NCBI GenBank assembly: GCA_041741095.1
Contig: JBGSKQ010000111.1
Location: 84,633-148,632 of the forward strand
DNA: 64,000 bases
Reading direction: 5' to 3'
From: UBA6168 sp041741095
Lineage (GTDB): Bacteria; Bacteroidota; Bacteroidia; Chitinophagales; Saprospiraceae
Of the stretch, positions 52,322 to 62,000 are shown piece after piece. The notes beneath the pieces were generated by a model. It did not search any database, was not told the DNA's origin, and worked only from the letters and a program-made list of their open reading frames with translations. Numbering within the stretch: the first letter of the stretch is position 1; each line of letters starts with the position of its first letter. A program made the translations under genes and the position numbers.

Positions 52322-52951
52322 TCATCCTTTGTACTTTTTCCGCCACTGGTTGTACCTGGTTTTCTGAATGTCCTGGATGACATTATAAACAGGCCTTGCC
52401 CAGTAATTCCTAAAACCGAAGCCGCCGGGCTTGTCGCTCATGCGCTCAGTGAGCAGGACTTTTTTATTGGACATATCAAAAAAAGTGACCCACATGCTGC
52501 TGCTTGCCTTTGGCTTGTCGAGCGTTTCCACAACGAAGACAAGACCGATGCCTTTTTCGCCATTAAGATCGTATTGATTGATGGCAGCCTGCACGTCTTC
52601 TTCCGTCAGCGTGGCCGATTTTGAACTCATGGACACCAGTTCTTCCGGGTTGATGCCGGCATTGGCTTTTGTCACAGGATCAAGGTTGTATGGCACTTCC
52701 ACTTTGTTCAACGCCATCCTGAAATTGTACTTTTCGCTTTCGCTGATGATCAGGTTGTTGATTTTGTCAAAGTAATCAATGATTTGGATGGGCGAGGCCG
52801 TTTCGCCCAAAACAGTTGCTTTGCTGTAATCAACTCCCATCCAGGTGATGTCTTCTTCAAAAATCCTGCTTGCACCCTCCTGGGCTTGCAGTTTAAGGCC
52901 GACAGTGAGGAGCAATAGAATGAGATACGGGAAAAAATGTTTGCTTTTCAT
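52322..52951 (-). CDS. Secreted protein of unknown function in the pigment cluster
   Basis: A 209-residue protein with a signal peptide (YLILLLLTVGLKLQAQ). The mature part has no recognised motif; it contains DITWMGVDYSKATVLGE near the start, GLVFVVETLDKPKASSSMWVTFFD in a beta-rich core, and a basic end (KTRYNQWRKKYKG). Similar periplasmic proteins accompany flexirubin genes in other Bacteroidota (recollection, not checked). It may bind the product or its lipid carrier. Confidence 0.6.
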   Translation of the reverse strand: MKSKHFFPYLILLLLTVGLKLQAQEGASRIFEEDITWMGVDYSKATVLGETASPIQIIDYFDKINNLIISESEKYNFRMALNKVEVPYNLDPVTKANAGINPEELVSMSSKSATLTEEDVQAAINQYDLNGEKGIGLVFVVETLDKPKASSSMWVTFFDMSNKKVLLTERMSDKPGGFGFRNYWARPVYNVIQDIQKTRYNQWRKKYKG

Positions 52952-53041
52952 AATGAAAATATTTTAGGTTAAGGATGCTCAAGTAGTTGCGTTACTTGGT
53001 TTGGGCGGCACACCTATGAAGATTTTTCTGGCTTCAATTTT

Positions 53042-53470
53042 TCACACGACAGCCTGAAAATCACCCTTTTTTAAGAAAATTTTCATTTCGCAGCGAGCCA
53101 AAGTTAGATCGCCACAAGCCACCCTTCCGCTGATAATTGTCACGTCGAAGATTTGGTTTTTGACTTCCACGGTGGTTGTAATGGACTGCCCTACAGTGGG
53201 TAAAGCGGCAATTTCCAGGTTGTCAATGGCGGCAATGAATCCGATGGGTGGTGCAAGGCCCATTTTTTCGCTGATATAGCCAGCCTGTGCCGCTGCGGTC
53301 TGGGCGATGTTTTCGATGAGGCCCGGCTCTGCAAGCTGCCCGTCTTGTACAAAAATATTATCTGGCCGGATGGTAAACTGGGTAACAGCTCCTTTTTCAC
53401 TGCATTCCAACAGCTTTTCTACCATCACAATGGGCGGCTTCTGAGGAATATAAGGCTGTGCGTCAATCAT
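53042..53470 (-). CDS. Hotdog-fold 3-hydroxyacyl-ACP dehydratase-like protein
   Basis: A 142-residue hotdog protein related to FabZ and to the ApeP-type dehydratases of aryl-polyene clusters. It starts with IPQKPPIVMVEKLLE and has FVQDGQLAEPGLIENIAQTAAA, in which the Glu is kept but the GHF His of FabZ is absent, as in ApeP-like proteins. Together with the hotdog domain at 43754, which lacks the Glu, it could form a complementary heterodimer (inference). It lies 22 nt after the acyltransferase gene. Confidence 0.78.
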   Translation of the reverse strand: MIDAQPYIPQKPPIVMVEKLLECSEKGAVTQFTIRPDNIFVQDGQLAEPGLIENIAQTAAAQAGYISEKMGLAPPIGFIAAIDNLEIAALPTVGQSITTTVEVKNQIFDVTIISGRVACGDLTLARCEMKIFLKKGDFQAVV

Positions 53471-53492
53471 TTTTTCAATAAAAAATAAAGTG

Positions 53493-54371
53493 TCAGGCCC
53501 AAAAATAGTAGTAATTGAACCATTGTTCCGGGTACAGCTTCAATTTGGCCTCCAATTCCAGGATGTAAGCGTCCAATAATATGCCGGGGTCTTTGTTGCC
53601 ATCGTTGAACAGATCAAGCTTGGGGGCGCCGTACAGTTGGTATTGCGTATCCGTGTCTTTGAATGCAAAAACGAATGAAACGGGGACTTTGAACTTGGAT
53701 GCCAGCAGGAAAGGCCCTTCGGGAAATTTCGCCTCCCTTCCCAGGAATTTCCGGGTTATTGTCTTATTGCCGGGCATATACCTGTCGCCGTGGATGGCTA
53801 CCAATTCATTGTTGCTCAGCGCATTGTAGATATTATAAATGTGCGAGTTGTCGTTTTTTATCAGGATCACGTTTACCCGCCTGGGGCCAGTTACCTTTTC
53901 CAGGTATTCTTTGATGGCTTCTTGTTCGCCATCGAACATGACAATATTGATCATGCCTGGCAAATGTTCGTGCAAAAAGTGGCCAGCCAGTTCCCAATTG
54001 CCCAAGTGTGCGCTCATCAAGATACCGCCCCGGTTGCCTGCTGCAATTTCTTTGAGGTTTGCCAGTCCATTCGATTTGGAAGTCAGGCGGTTGGGGATTC
54101 CAGCCATGACCACCACTTTGTCAATCAGGTTTTGGCCCAGCTTGTAGTAGTTTTTATACAAAAGCCCAATGGCTTGCCAGCGGCTTTTTTTCATGCCTTC
54201 CATGTAAAATTGAAGCACGGGCCGGGACGTTGACCACGAAAAAAGAAAATAATAGAACGAGACGAGGCGCAGCATCAAGTAAGCGCCTCTCACACCAAAA
54301 CGGCGCAAAACCCAGACGAATATCTGGTAGCCGGAGCGGTTTGTCTTCGATTTGCCTTGCCACGATGACAT
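53493..54371 (-). CDS. LpxL/HtrB-like acyltransferase of the pigment cluster
   Basis: A 292-residue membrane-associated acyltransferase starting at ATG 54371; the longer ORF to 54563 runs through the preceding ACP gene region in another frame. The catalytic HX4(D/E) motif is seen as His122-LGNW-Glu127 (SAHLGNWELAG), followed by the NDNSHIYNIYNAL and HGDRYMPGNK motifs of the lysophospholipid acyltransferase superfamily. It probably transfers the finished polyene acyl chain to a lipid acceptor. It lies between the second ACP and a dehydratase gene. Confidence 0.85.
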   Translation of the reverse strand: MSSWQGKSKTNRSGYQIFVWVLRRFGVRGAYLMLRLVSFYYFLFSWSTSRPVLQFYMEGMKKSRWQAIGLLYKNYYKLGQNLIDKVVVMAGIPNRLTSKSNGLANLKEIAAGNRGGILMSAHLGNWELAGHFLHEHLPGMINIVMFDGEQEAIKEYLEKVTGPRRVNVILIKNDNSHIYNIYNALSNNELVAIHGDRYMPGNKTITRKFLGREAKFPEGPFLLASKFKVPVSFVFAFKDTDTQYQLYGAPKLDLFNDGNKDPGILLDAYILELEAKLKLYPEQWFNYYYFWA

Positions 54372-54432
54372 GTGCTGGGTTTTGAAATTAGAAATCGGAA
54401 ACCCTTGAACATCCCCAATTTCCACACTTCCG

Positions 54433-54690
54433 TTAAACAGCCGCTTTTGCCCCGACTTTGTTTTCGATGTAGTCGTAGAAATCCTGGAAGGTGACGATGC
54501 CCGTGAAGTCTTCCGGCATGACCTTGAAGCCAAAGTTGTTTTCAATGACCACCACCAGGTCAATGTAGTCCAGACTGTCCAGGTTGAGGGTTTCCTTGAG
54601 GTTGGCGTCCGGCGTGATGAGTTCTTCCTCTACCTCGAATTCTTCTACCAAAAAATGGTTGATCCTACCGATTATTTCTGTATGGTTCAT
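54433..54690 (-). CDS. Acyl carrier protein 2 of the pigment cluster
   Basis: An 85-residue ACP with the phosphopantetheine site Ser39 in LNLDSLDYIDLV and an acidic surface (EEFEVEEELITPD). It is encoded between a ketosynthase and the acyltransferase, so it may be the carrier from which the acyltransferase takes its substrate. Confidence 0.9.
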   Translation of the reverse strand: MNHTEIIGRINHFLVEEFEVEEELITPDANLKETLNLDSLDYIDLVVVIENNFGFKVMPEDFTGIVTFQDFYDYIENKVGAKAAV

Positions 54691-54765
54691 TTGATTGAAT
54701 TTTATAGCAACTTAAATAAACTTGATTTGCTGGATACCACAGTGAGTATTTCATTTAAATACCTC

Positions 54766-55989
54766 CTATTGGTTCCAGTTTTTTAAAATCAAGGAGGAGT
54801 TAGTGCCTCCGAATCCAAAAGAATTTGACAAAACAATATCCAACTTTTGCTCAATTGTTTTTGTGGCCAGGTTGAGTGGGGCCGAGTCTTCGTCCGCTTC
54901 CTCAAAATTGATATTGGGGGCGATAAAGTCGTTTTTCATCATCAAAATAGAATAGACCACTTCGCTTGCCCCTGCCATCCAGCACTCGTGGCCGGTCATG
55001 GACTTGGTAGAGCTGACGTAGGGCTTCGATCCGCCAAAAACCTCGTTGATGGCCTTCGCCTCGCTGGCATCGCCTGCCGGTGTGGAAGTGGCGTGGGCGT
55101 TGATATAGTCCACTTCGCTGGCACTGATGCCCGCATTTTGCAGCGACATTTTCAATGCCCGCACGGGGCCGTCCACGCTGGGGTTTGAAATGTGGGCCCC
55201 GTTGGAAGAAAAACCGTAGCCTATCACCTCCGCCAAAATGGGTGCGCCCCGCCTTTGGGCCGACTCCAGGCTCTCTAAAATGACGGTAGCCGCCCCGCCG
55301 CTTGGCACAAGGCCATCCCTGTTTTTGTCAAATGGGCGTGATGACTTGGTCGGTTCGTCTTCCCGGATCGAAAAAGCGCCTAATGCGTCGAAAGTGCCCA
55401 TCGAAAATATGTTTATCTCCTGTGCGCCGCCGCAGATGATGCATTCCTGCAAGCCCTGCTGTATCAATAAATAGCCGATGCCAATGCTGTGAGAGCCGCT
55501 GGCGCAGGCTGCGCTGATGGTAAAATTGACGCCTTTCAACCTGAAAATGGTGGAAAGGTTCATGTTGACGGTGGAATTGAGGTTTTGAAAAACGGCAGCG
55601 GAACCTGCCATCATGGTATCCACTTTTTCCCGGATGATGTCGGTGGATTCGATGACTGCCTTTGCGGAACTATCGTTGCCGAAAATGATGCCCACCTCAC
55701 GGCCATCAATATAGTCTTGAGCCATACGGGCCGTTTGCAGCGCCTCCACGGTGGACATGTAGGCAAATTCGCCCTGTTCCGGCAACATGATCCGGGAACG
55801 GCGGTCGAGCACACCTTTTAAATTGGGCCTTTCGACAAAACCTGTAAGGCCGGAACGGTAGCCAAACTGCTTCCTGACAGGATCCAGCACAATGCCCGAT
55901 CTGCCCTGGTAGAGCGAGTCCTTCACCTCGTCCAGGTTTTTCCCAATGCAGGAATAAATGCCTATTCCGGTTATCACAACTCTGTTCAT
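54766..55989 (-). CDS. Beta-ketoacyl-ACP synthase (FabF-like) of the pigment cluster
   Basis: A 407-residue condensing enzyme with Cys162 (SAACASGSHSIG), His in NAHATSTPAGD and His in KSMTGHECWMAGA; all three catalytic residues are kept. The N-terminus (MNRVVITGIGIYS) and C-terminus (LSNSFGFGGTNSS) are standard. It lies 75 nt upstream of ACP 2. With the ketosynthases at 47078 and 50611 it makes three intact condensing enzymes in the cluster. Confidence 0.9.
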   Translation of the reverse strand: MNRVVITGIGIYSCIGKNLDEVKDSLYQGRSGIVLDPVRKQFGYRSGLTGFVERPNLKGVLDRRSRIMLPEQGEFAYMSTVEALQTARMAQDYIDGREVGIIFGNDSSAKAVIESTDIIREKVDTMMAGSAAVFQNLNSTVNMNLSTIFRLKGVNFTISAACASGSHSIGIGYLLIQQGLQECIICGGAQEINIFSMGTFDALGAFSIREDEPTKSSRPFDKNRDGLVPSGGAATVILESLESAQRRGAPILAEVIGYGFSSNGAHISNPSVDGPVRALKMSLQNAGISASEVDYINAHATSTPAGDASEAKAINEVFGGSKPYVSSTKSMTGHECWMAGASEVVYSILMMKNDFIAPNINFEEADEDSAPLNLATKTIEQKLDIVLSNSFGFGGTNSSLILKNWNQ

Positions 55990-56140
55990 TGCATCTAAAA
56001 TATGGATAGTGGCTTTTACGGGTATCGCTTGTGTATGTTTTGTAAAAACTATTTGAAATTTCTGGGTATCAATTTAAGCTTCAACTTCAATTTCGGGCGG
56101 CAAAATTACGGATTTGCAGCGGCAAAAAACACGAATTCTA

Positions 56141-56863
56141 TCAAATCCCACCCGTGACAGACAAGACCTCGCCCGTGATGTACGAAGCTTCTGGGGAGGC
56201 CAGAAAAGCTACGGCAGCCGCCACTTCTTCCACCTTCCCGAATCTTTTCATCGGTATCATGCCGGAAAGGGTCTTGGCGTCCAGGTCTTTTGTCATGTCC
56301 GTTTCGATGAAACCTGGGGCGACCGCATTCACCGTGATGCCACGCCTGGCCACCTCCTGCGCCAGCGCTTTTGTAGCACCGATAACGCCTGCCTTGGCCG
56401 CCGAATAATTGATTTGACCTGGCACACCCCTTATGCCTGAAACGGATACAATGTTGATGATCCGTCCGTATTTTTTCACCAACATAGAGTTGATGATAGG
56501 CTTTGTTACATAAAAAAAGCTATCCAAATTGGTATTGATAACGTCCTTCCATTGCTGGGAGGTCATCCACATCATTAAGGTGTCGTGGCGGATGCCTGCA
56601 TTGTTGATCAGCACTTCAATCACATCCTCAGGGTGGGCCGCCGTCCAGCCTTCAATTTGCTGTTGTATTTGTTCGGGGTCAGCCACATCGAAAGGCAGCA
56701 GTTCGCCAGCCACGCCTTTTTCCTGTACCAATTTCAAAGTTTCAAGGGCCGCTTCCTCGTTGCTTTTATAGTTGATGAGAATGGCGTAACCTTTTTCGGC
56801 CAGTGCAAGGCAGACTGCCCGTCCGATGCCTCGTGATCCACCCGTTACCAATGCGTATTTCAC
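56141..56863 (-). CDS. fabG: 3-oxoacyl-ACP reductase of the pigment cluster
   Basis: A 240-residue short-chain dehydrogenase/reductase of the FabG type. The NADPH motif TGGSRGIG is at 7-14, NNAG at 87-90, the catalytic Ser near 140-142 (VSVSG), and Tyr153/Lys157 in YSAAK. The SYITGEVLSVTGG end is typical of FabG. It would reduce the 3-oxo intermediates of polyene synthesis. It lies 157 nt after the ammonia-lyase gene. Confidence 0.9.
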   Translation of the reverse strand: MKYALVTGGSRGIGRAVCLALAEKGYAILINYKSNEEAALETLKLVQEKGVAGELLPFDVADPEQIQQQIEGWTAAHPEDVIEVLINNAGIRHDTLMMWMTSQQWKDVINTNLDSFFYVTKPIINSMLVKKYGRIINIVSVSGIRGVPGQINYSAAKAGVIGATKALAQEVARRGITVNAVAPGFIETDMTKDLDAKTLSGMIPMKRFGKVEEVAAAVAFLASPEASYITGEVLSVTGGI

Positions 56864-57019
56864 TTGCTTTTGTTTTATGTGAAAAATTGTGCAAGCAAGT
56901 TAGGGGACAACCATTATGCTGCTCCCTAACTTTTGTCACCTACTTGAAATATTGGAAGAAATGCCGTGTGCAGCCGGGTCATTTGGCCTATGGGGCAAGG
57001 AGTGGCAAAGAACTTTATT

Positions 57020-58561
57020 TTACTGGAAAAATTCAAAATCGGCATGGTGCAAATGGTTTTTGACTTTTTCGATATCCCTGTATTTCGGCTGGTCGTCCAC
57101 GAAGCAGGGGAACACCTCTCGCACCTCCTGGTACACCTTTTTTGAAAAGGCCGACAGCCTTGCCTCGCATTTCAAATAATCAATGGCTTGGGCAATGGTC
57201 ATCAATTGGATGGCCAGTACCTCGAAGCTGTTTTCCAATACTTTTTTGGTTAAAAGCGCAGCGTTGCAGCCCATGCTCACCATATCCTGGTTGTCGTTGT
57301 TGTTGGGGATGCTGTGCAGGTACATTGGATAAGAAAGGGTCTGGTTTTCTGCTACCGTGGAAACTGCTGTGAATTGTACGCCCTGCATGCCCAGGTTGAT
57401 GCCCAACCTGCCCAGGTTGACGAACGGCGGCAATTTATGGTTCAGATTGTTGTTCAGCAAAAAATTAAGCTGCCGCTCGGAGAGCATGGCGAGCTTGGTG
57501 ATGGCGATTTTCAGCTTGTCCATTTCCAGCGAGACATAGTCGCCGTGGAAATTTCCACCGTGGAAAATATTTTCTTCCACATGGTCCACCACTGGGTTGT
57601 CGCTCACGGAGTTCAGTTCGTCCAGCACCACTGTTTCGGCATTCAAAATAGTGTCGAGGATGGGCCCCAGGATTTGCGGTACGCAGCGCAGGGAGTAATA
57701 TTCCTGCACTTTATCGTCCAAAATGTCCTGTACCAAACGCCCATTGTACAGGTGTTCTGGCCTTTTGCGGATGAGTTGGCTGTCCGCCAACATGGCCGAC
57801 ATGGCCGCTGCCACATGGCGTTGCCCTCTGTGGTGTTTTACCTTGTTCAGGCCTTTAGAAAAATGGTCGTCGTAGGCTTCGGTCAGCTCGTTGGTCATAG
57901 AAGACAATACGGTTGACCAATTTATCAACTTCCTGGCCATCAACAAGTTAACAACTCCGATGCCCGTCATGGCCGAGGTGCCATTGATGATGGCCAAGCC
58001 TTCCCTGATGTGTATTTTCAGCGGTTGCAGGCCCAGTTTTTCCAGTACTTTTTCGGTAGGCTGTACTTGGCCCTCGTACCATACTTCCCCTTCGCCAATC
58101 AGGTTGAGCGCCAGGTGTGCCAACTGCACGAGATCGCCGCTGGCCCCCACGCCGCCGTGCTCAAAAATGCAGGGCGAAACATCGTGGTTGATGAAATTTT
58201 TAAGTGCAGCAACTGTATCGGGATGGATGCCGGAATAGCCGGCCAGGAGGGAGTTGAGCCTTGCCAGCAGCACCGCTTTGGCGAGCAGTGGCGGCAGCAG
58301 GTTGCCAGCCCCAGAGCTGTGGCTGCGGATGAGGTTGTATTGCAGTTCAAGCTGGTCTTCGTCGCTTATCCTATACCGGGCCATTGGGCCGAAACCAGTA
58401 CTCAGGCCGTAAATCAATTTGTTGGTGGAAAATTTTTTCAGGAACTCGTAGTTTTCGGTTACCCTTTCCACTGAATCCAAGGCCAATTCGACTTGCTCAT
58501 TCCTGTACAATACGGCGTCAAAATCCTTTAAATTGAGCCTTCGTTTGCCTAAAATGATCAT
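57020..58561 (-). CDS. Tyrosine ammonia-lyase (HAL/PAL/TAL family)
   Basis: Releases ammonia from tyrosine to give 4-coumarate, the probable starter unit of the pigment. The 513-residue protein has the self-processing triad Ala140-Ser141-Gly142 in FEHGGVGASGDLV, which forms the MIO group, and the stretch QYNLIRSHSSGAG, closely like my recollection of the tyrosine ammonia-lyase of Flavobacterium johnsoniae. The Met at 58561 was chosen; the longer ORF to 58669 crosses a promoter-like box. It is the first gene of the cluster on the minus strand. Confidence 0.88.
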   Translation of the reverse strand: MIILGKRRLNLKDFDAVLYRNEQVELALDSVERVTENYEFLKKFSTNKLIYGLSTGFGPMARYRISDEDQLELQYNLIRSHSSGAGNLLPPLLAKAVLLARLNSLLAGYSGIHPDTVAALKNFINHDVSPCIFEHGGVGASGDLVQLAHLALNLIGEGEVWYEGQVQPTEKVLEKLGLQPLKIHIREGLAIINGTSAMTGIGVVNLLMARKLINWSTVLSSMTNELTEAYDDHFSKGLNKVKHHRGQRHVAAAMSAMLADSQLIRKRPEHLYNGRLVQDILDDKVQEYYSLRCVPQILGPILDTILNAETVVLDELNSVSDNPVVDHVEENIFHGGNFHGDYVSLEMDKLKIAITKLAMLSERQLNFLLNNNLNHKLPPFVNLGRLGINLGMQGVQFTAVSTVAENQTLSYPMYLHSIPNNNDNQDMVSMGCNAALLTKKVLENSFEVLAIQLMTIAQAIDYLKCEARLSAFSKKVYQEVREVFPCFVDDQPKYRDIEKVKNHLHHADFEFFQ

Positions 58562-58581
58562 TCTACAGGTAAAAATTTGTG

Positions 58582-58589
58582 CGAAGATA
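58582..58589 (-). promoter_or_regulatory. Putative -7 box of the pigment operon
   Basis: TATCTTCG on the minus strand (one mismatch to TAnnTTTG) lies 20 nt before the ATG of the ammonia-lyase gene. A clear -33 box is not seen. Confidence 0.35.
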
Positions 58590-59026
58590 GGAGAATAATT
58601 GAATTCGCCTTTCCCGCCGGGATAAGGTAAAATGGTACTTTTATTAGTGCTAATTCGCTTGTTAACCATTGAAAACGAAAGTGGTTTTCAGGATTTTTTC
58701 TCCCACGTCTGCGCTGCCCTTCCTCTATGCTATTTGAGTTGTGAAATAGGTAAATACCCCCTTCTCGCTGTAAGGTTTTAACCCAATTTTAACCAGGTTC
58801 ACATAATCTTAACTAAGGGAAAATCAGTTAGTTAGGTGTCTTTTTTATTGGAAAAATCAATGACGCCGTCGCATGGCTTTTTTGAAATGATTTTTATCAA
58901 TGAATGCTCCGTTTCAAAACAGGAGCAGCGTTCGAACAATGACCAATTTTACCCATTTTAAATATTGATAACCAATAGCTTATGAAATAATTTTTCCCAC
59001 TTTTCACTTAAATAAAAAAGGAGACC
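58590..59026. other. Spacer between the pigment operon and the divergent peptidase-barrel gene
   Basis: About 440 nt without a convincing gene. It holds the upstream region of the minus-strand pigment operon, the short palindrome TCCCGCCGGGA near 58615, and the leader of the plus-strand gene at 59027. That gene has a Shine-Dalgarno-like AAGGAG at 59018-59023. No clear plus-strand promoter was recognised. Confidence 0.4.
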
Positions 59027-62000
59027 ATGAGAAATATATCCCTTTTGCTGGCCAGCACTTTTTTGCTGGCAATTTGGGCCTTGCCTGTCCAAGCCCAATA
59101 TTTTGGCAGGAATAAACCCAAATACGAAAACTACGATTTCAAGGTAGTGCAAACGCCGCACTTTGAAATTTACCAATACCTTGACAATCCTGAAGTGTTG
59201 GAGGAATTGGCCAACCAAGCTGAGCATTGGTATCTGCTGCACCAAGCAGTTTTGGCCGATACTTTTAACCACAAAAACCCCTTGCTCATTTACAACGACC
59301 ACCCCGATTTTCAACAAACCAATGCCATTATGGGCGAAATCGGCGTGGGCACGGGCGGCGTGACGGAAGGCTTGAAAAACCGGGTTATCCTGCCTGTTGC
59401 CATGTCGAATGCGCAGACCAAACACGTGCTGGGCCACGAACTGGTACACGCTTTTCAATACCACATGATCATTGAGGGCGATTCCACTTCTATCCGCAAC
59501 CTCGGCAACCTGCCGCTTTGGATGATAGAAGGTTTGGCTGAATACATGTCAATCGGCAGGGTGGACGCCAATACTTCGCTATGGATGCGGGACGCCGTCA
59601 TCAACGATAAAGTGCCGAGGATCAAGGATTTGTACAATCCGGAATTTTTCCCTTACCGTTGGGGCCAAGCATTTTGGGCCTTCATAGCAGGCTGGAAAGG
59701 CGACGACATCATCAAACCATTTTTTGTTTATACCGCCAAATATGGTTTTGAAAAAGCCACCAAAGTCATTCTCGGCGTGGACGAAAAAGAACTTTCCAAG
59801 CTGTGGGTGGATGCGATTAAAAACCACTACGCGCAGTATGTGGGCGACAAAAAAGAGCGCTTCATCGGCAGGCCATTTGTCACCAATGAAAAAGGTGGCG
59901 GCAGGCTCAATATTTCGCCTGTGCTAAGCCCCAATGGCAAGTACGTGCTTTTCCTCAGCGAAAAAGACCTTTTCAGCATAGACATCTTCCTGGCCGATGC
60001 CGTGAATGGCAAAATTATCCGCAAAGTGCACAGTGGCACGAAGGGCGGCCACCTGGATGACATCAGCTTCATTGAAAGCGCCGGCACCTGGTCGCCCAAT
60101 AGCAGGGAGATAGCTTTCGTGGCGGTAAAGGATGGTTCCAATGTGCTGGTAATCAAAGATTTGAAAGGCAAAACCCTTGAAACGTTTAAAATAAAAGGTG
60201 TACCCGCTTTCAGCAACCCCGCTTGGTCGCCCGACGGCAAAAGCATTGTGGTAGCTGGTTTGGTGAAAGGGCAAATTGACCTTTTTCAGGTTGCTTTGAA
60301 AAGCAAGGACGTGGTACAGTTGACCAACGATAAGTATTCTGAAATGGAGCCTGCCTGGTCGCCAGATGGCAGTAAATTGGTTTATTCGACTGACAAGCAA
60401 AGCTTTGAAAAAAATGCAGATTCCTGGACTTTTAACCTAGCCATCATGGACATAGGCACAAAACAGGTGGAGGACTTGGGCTTCTTTTATGGTGCCGACA
60501 ACCTGAACCCCGTTTATGATGCCAACGGGAATATCCTATTTCTGAGTAACCGGGATGGCTTCCGCAACATGTACAGGTACGAACCCGCCACTGGGAAGGT
60601 GTATCAAATGACCGATTTCCTCACGGGCATCAGCGGTATAACCCCTTATGCACCAGCCATTTCCGTGTCAATAAAAGAAGATCGTGACCGTCTGTTTTTT
60701 ACCCATTACATCAATGGGAAACACAATATTTATAAGGCAAAATCGGAAGATTTTCTGCAAAGGGAAGTGCCAACGGACAGTGTGGATCTGGCGGCTGCCA
60801 CCTTGTTGAAAATAAATAAGCAAGCCCCAAATATCGTCGAGGCCAACCTGTCCAAAATTGACAAACTGGAAGACCTGCCAGCCACGAGCATGGTGAAGGT
60901 GCCATACAAGGCCAAGTTTAAGCTGGACTACATCGGTGGAGGCGGGGGGATTGGCATCGGCACGGGCGGCATGTTTGGCGGCACGACCACTGGCCTTTCT
61001 GGCGGGGTGGACATACTTTTCGGCGATATGCTGGGCGACCACCAGCTTTTCACCAGCCTATTTTTGAATGGTGAAATATACGACTTTGGCGGTGCGGTGG
61101 CCTATCTCAACAAAAGGCACCGCTTCAATTGGGGCGTCGGACTATCGCACATGCCTTTGCAAAGCGGGCGTTTTTCGCCGCTGTTCCTCGATTCATTGGA
61201 ATTTGACAATGGCGAAAAAGCCCTCGTGTATCACGGAGTAACCGACATCATCCGCATTTTCCAGGAAAAAGTGGACGTTTTTGCCCAATATCCTTTTTCA
61301 AAAATCCTGCGGGTAGAAGGTGGGGCTTCACTTTCTTATTACTCTAATCGGGTGGATCGCTACGACCAGTACTACACCTTGGGCGGCTCGTACCTGGGCC
61401 AGGAAAAAACAAGACTGGATCCGGATGAAACGGGCTTGAACCTGTTCAAAGGTACATTAGCCTCCGTGAACGCAGGATTGGTGGGCGACAACTCCTATTT
61501 CGGCATCGCTTCACCTGTAAAAGGCTATCGCTTCAGGGTGAGCGGTGAGCGCTACTTTGGCGACTACGACTTTTACAACCTCACCTTGGACGGGCGCAAG
61601 TATTTTCATGCAAAACCCTTCACATTGGCTGCCAGGGCCATGCACTATGGTCGTTATGGAAAGGATGCCAACACATTCTATCCATTGTATTTGGGTTACC
61701 CCTGGTACGTAAGGGGTTACGAGTTTGGCAATGCCTCAGAAGTTTTGCAGCAAAACAAACGCTCATTGGATGAGCTGTTCGGCAGCAAGTTAGCCGTAGG
61801 CAATGTAGAGTTGAGAGTGCCTTTCACCGGGCCGGAACAATTGGCATTGATAAAATCGAAATTCCTCTTCACCGAATTGTCCGTATTTATGGACGGGGGT
61901 TTGGCCTGGGATACTTTTGATAAAGGATCCGACAATTCCCTGCGGTCTTTCGACCTCAACCCGCTGTTTAGTGCGGGCGTGTCCATGCGTATCAATTTGT

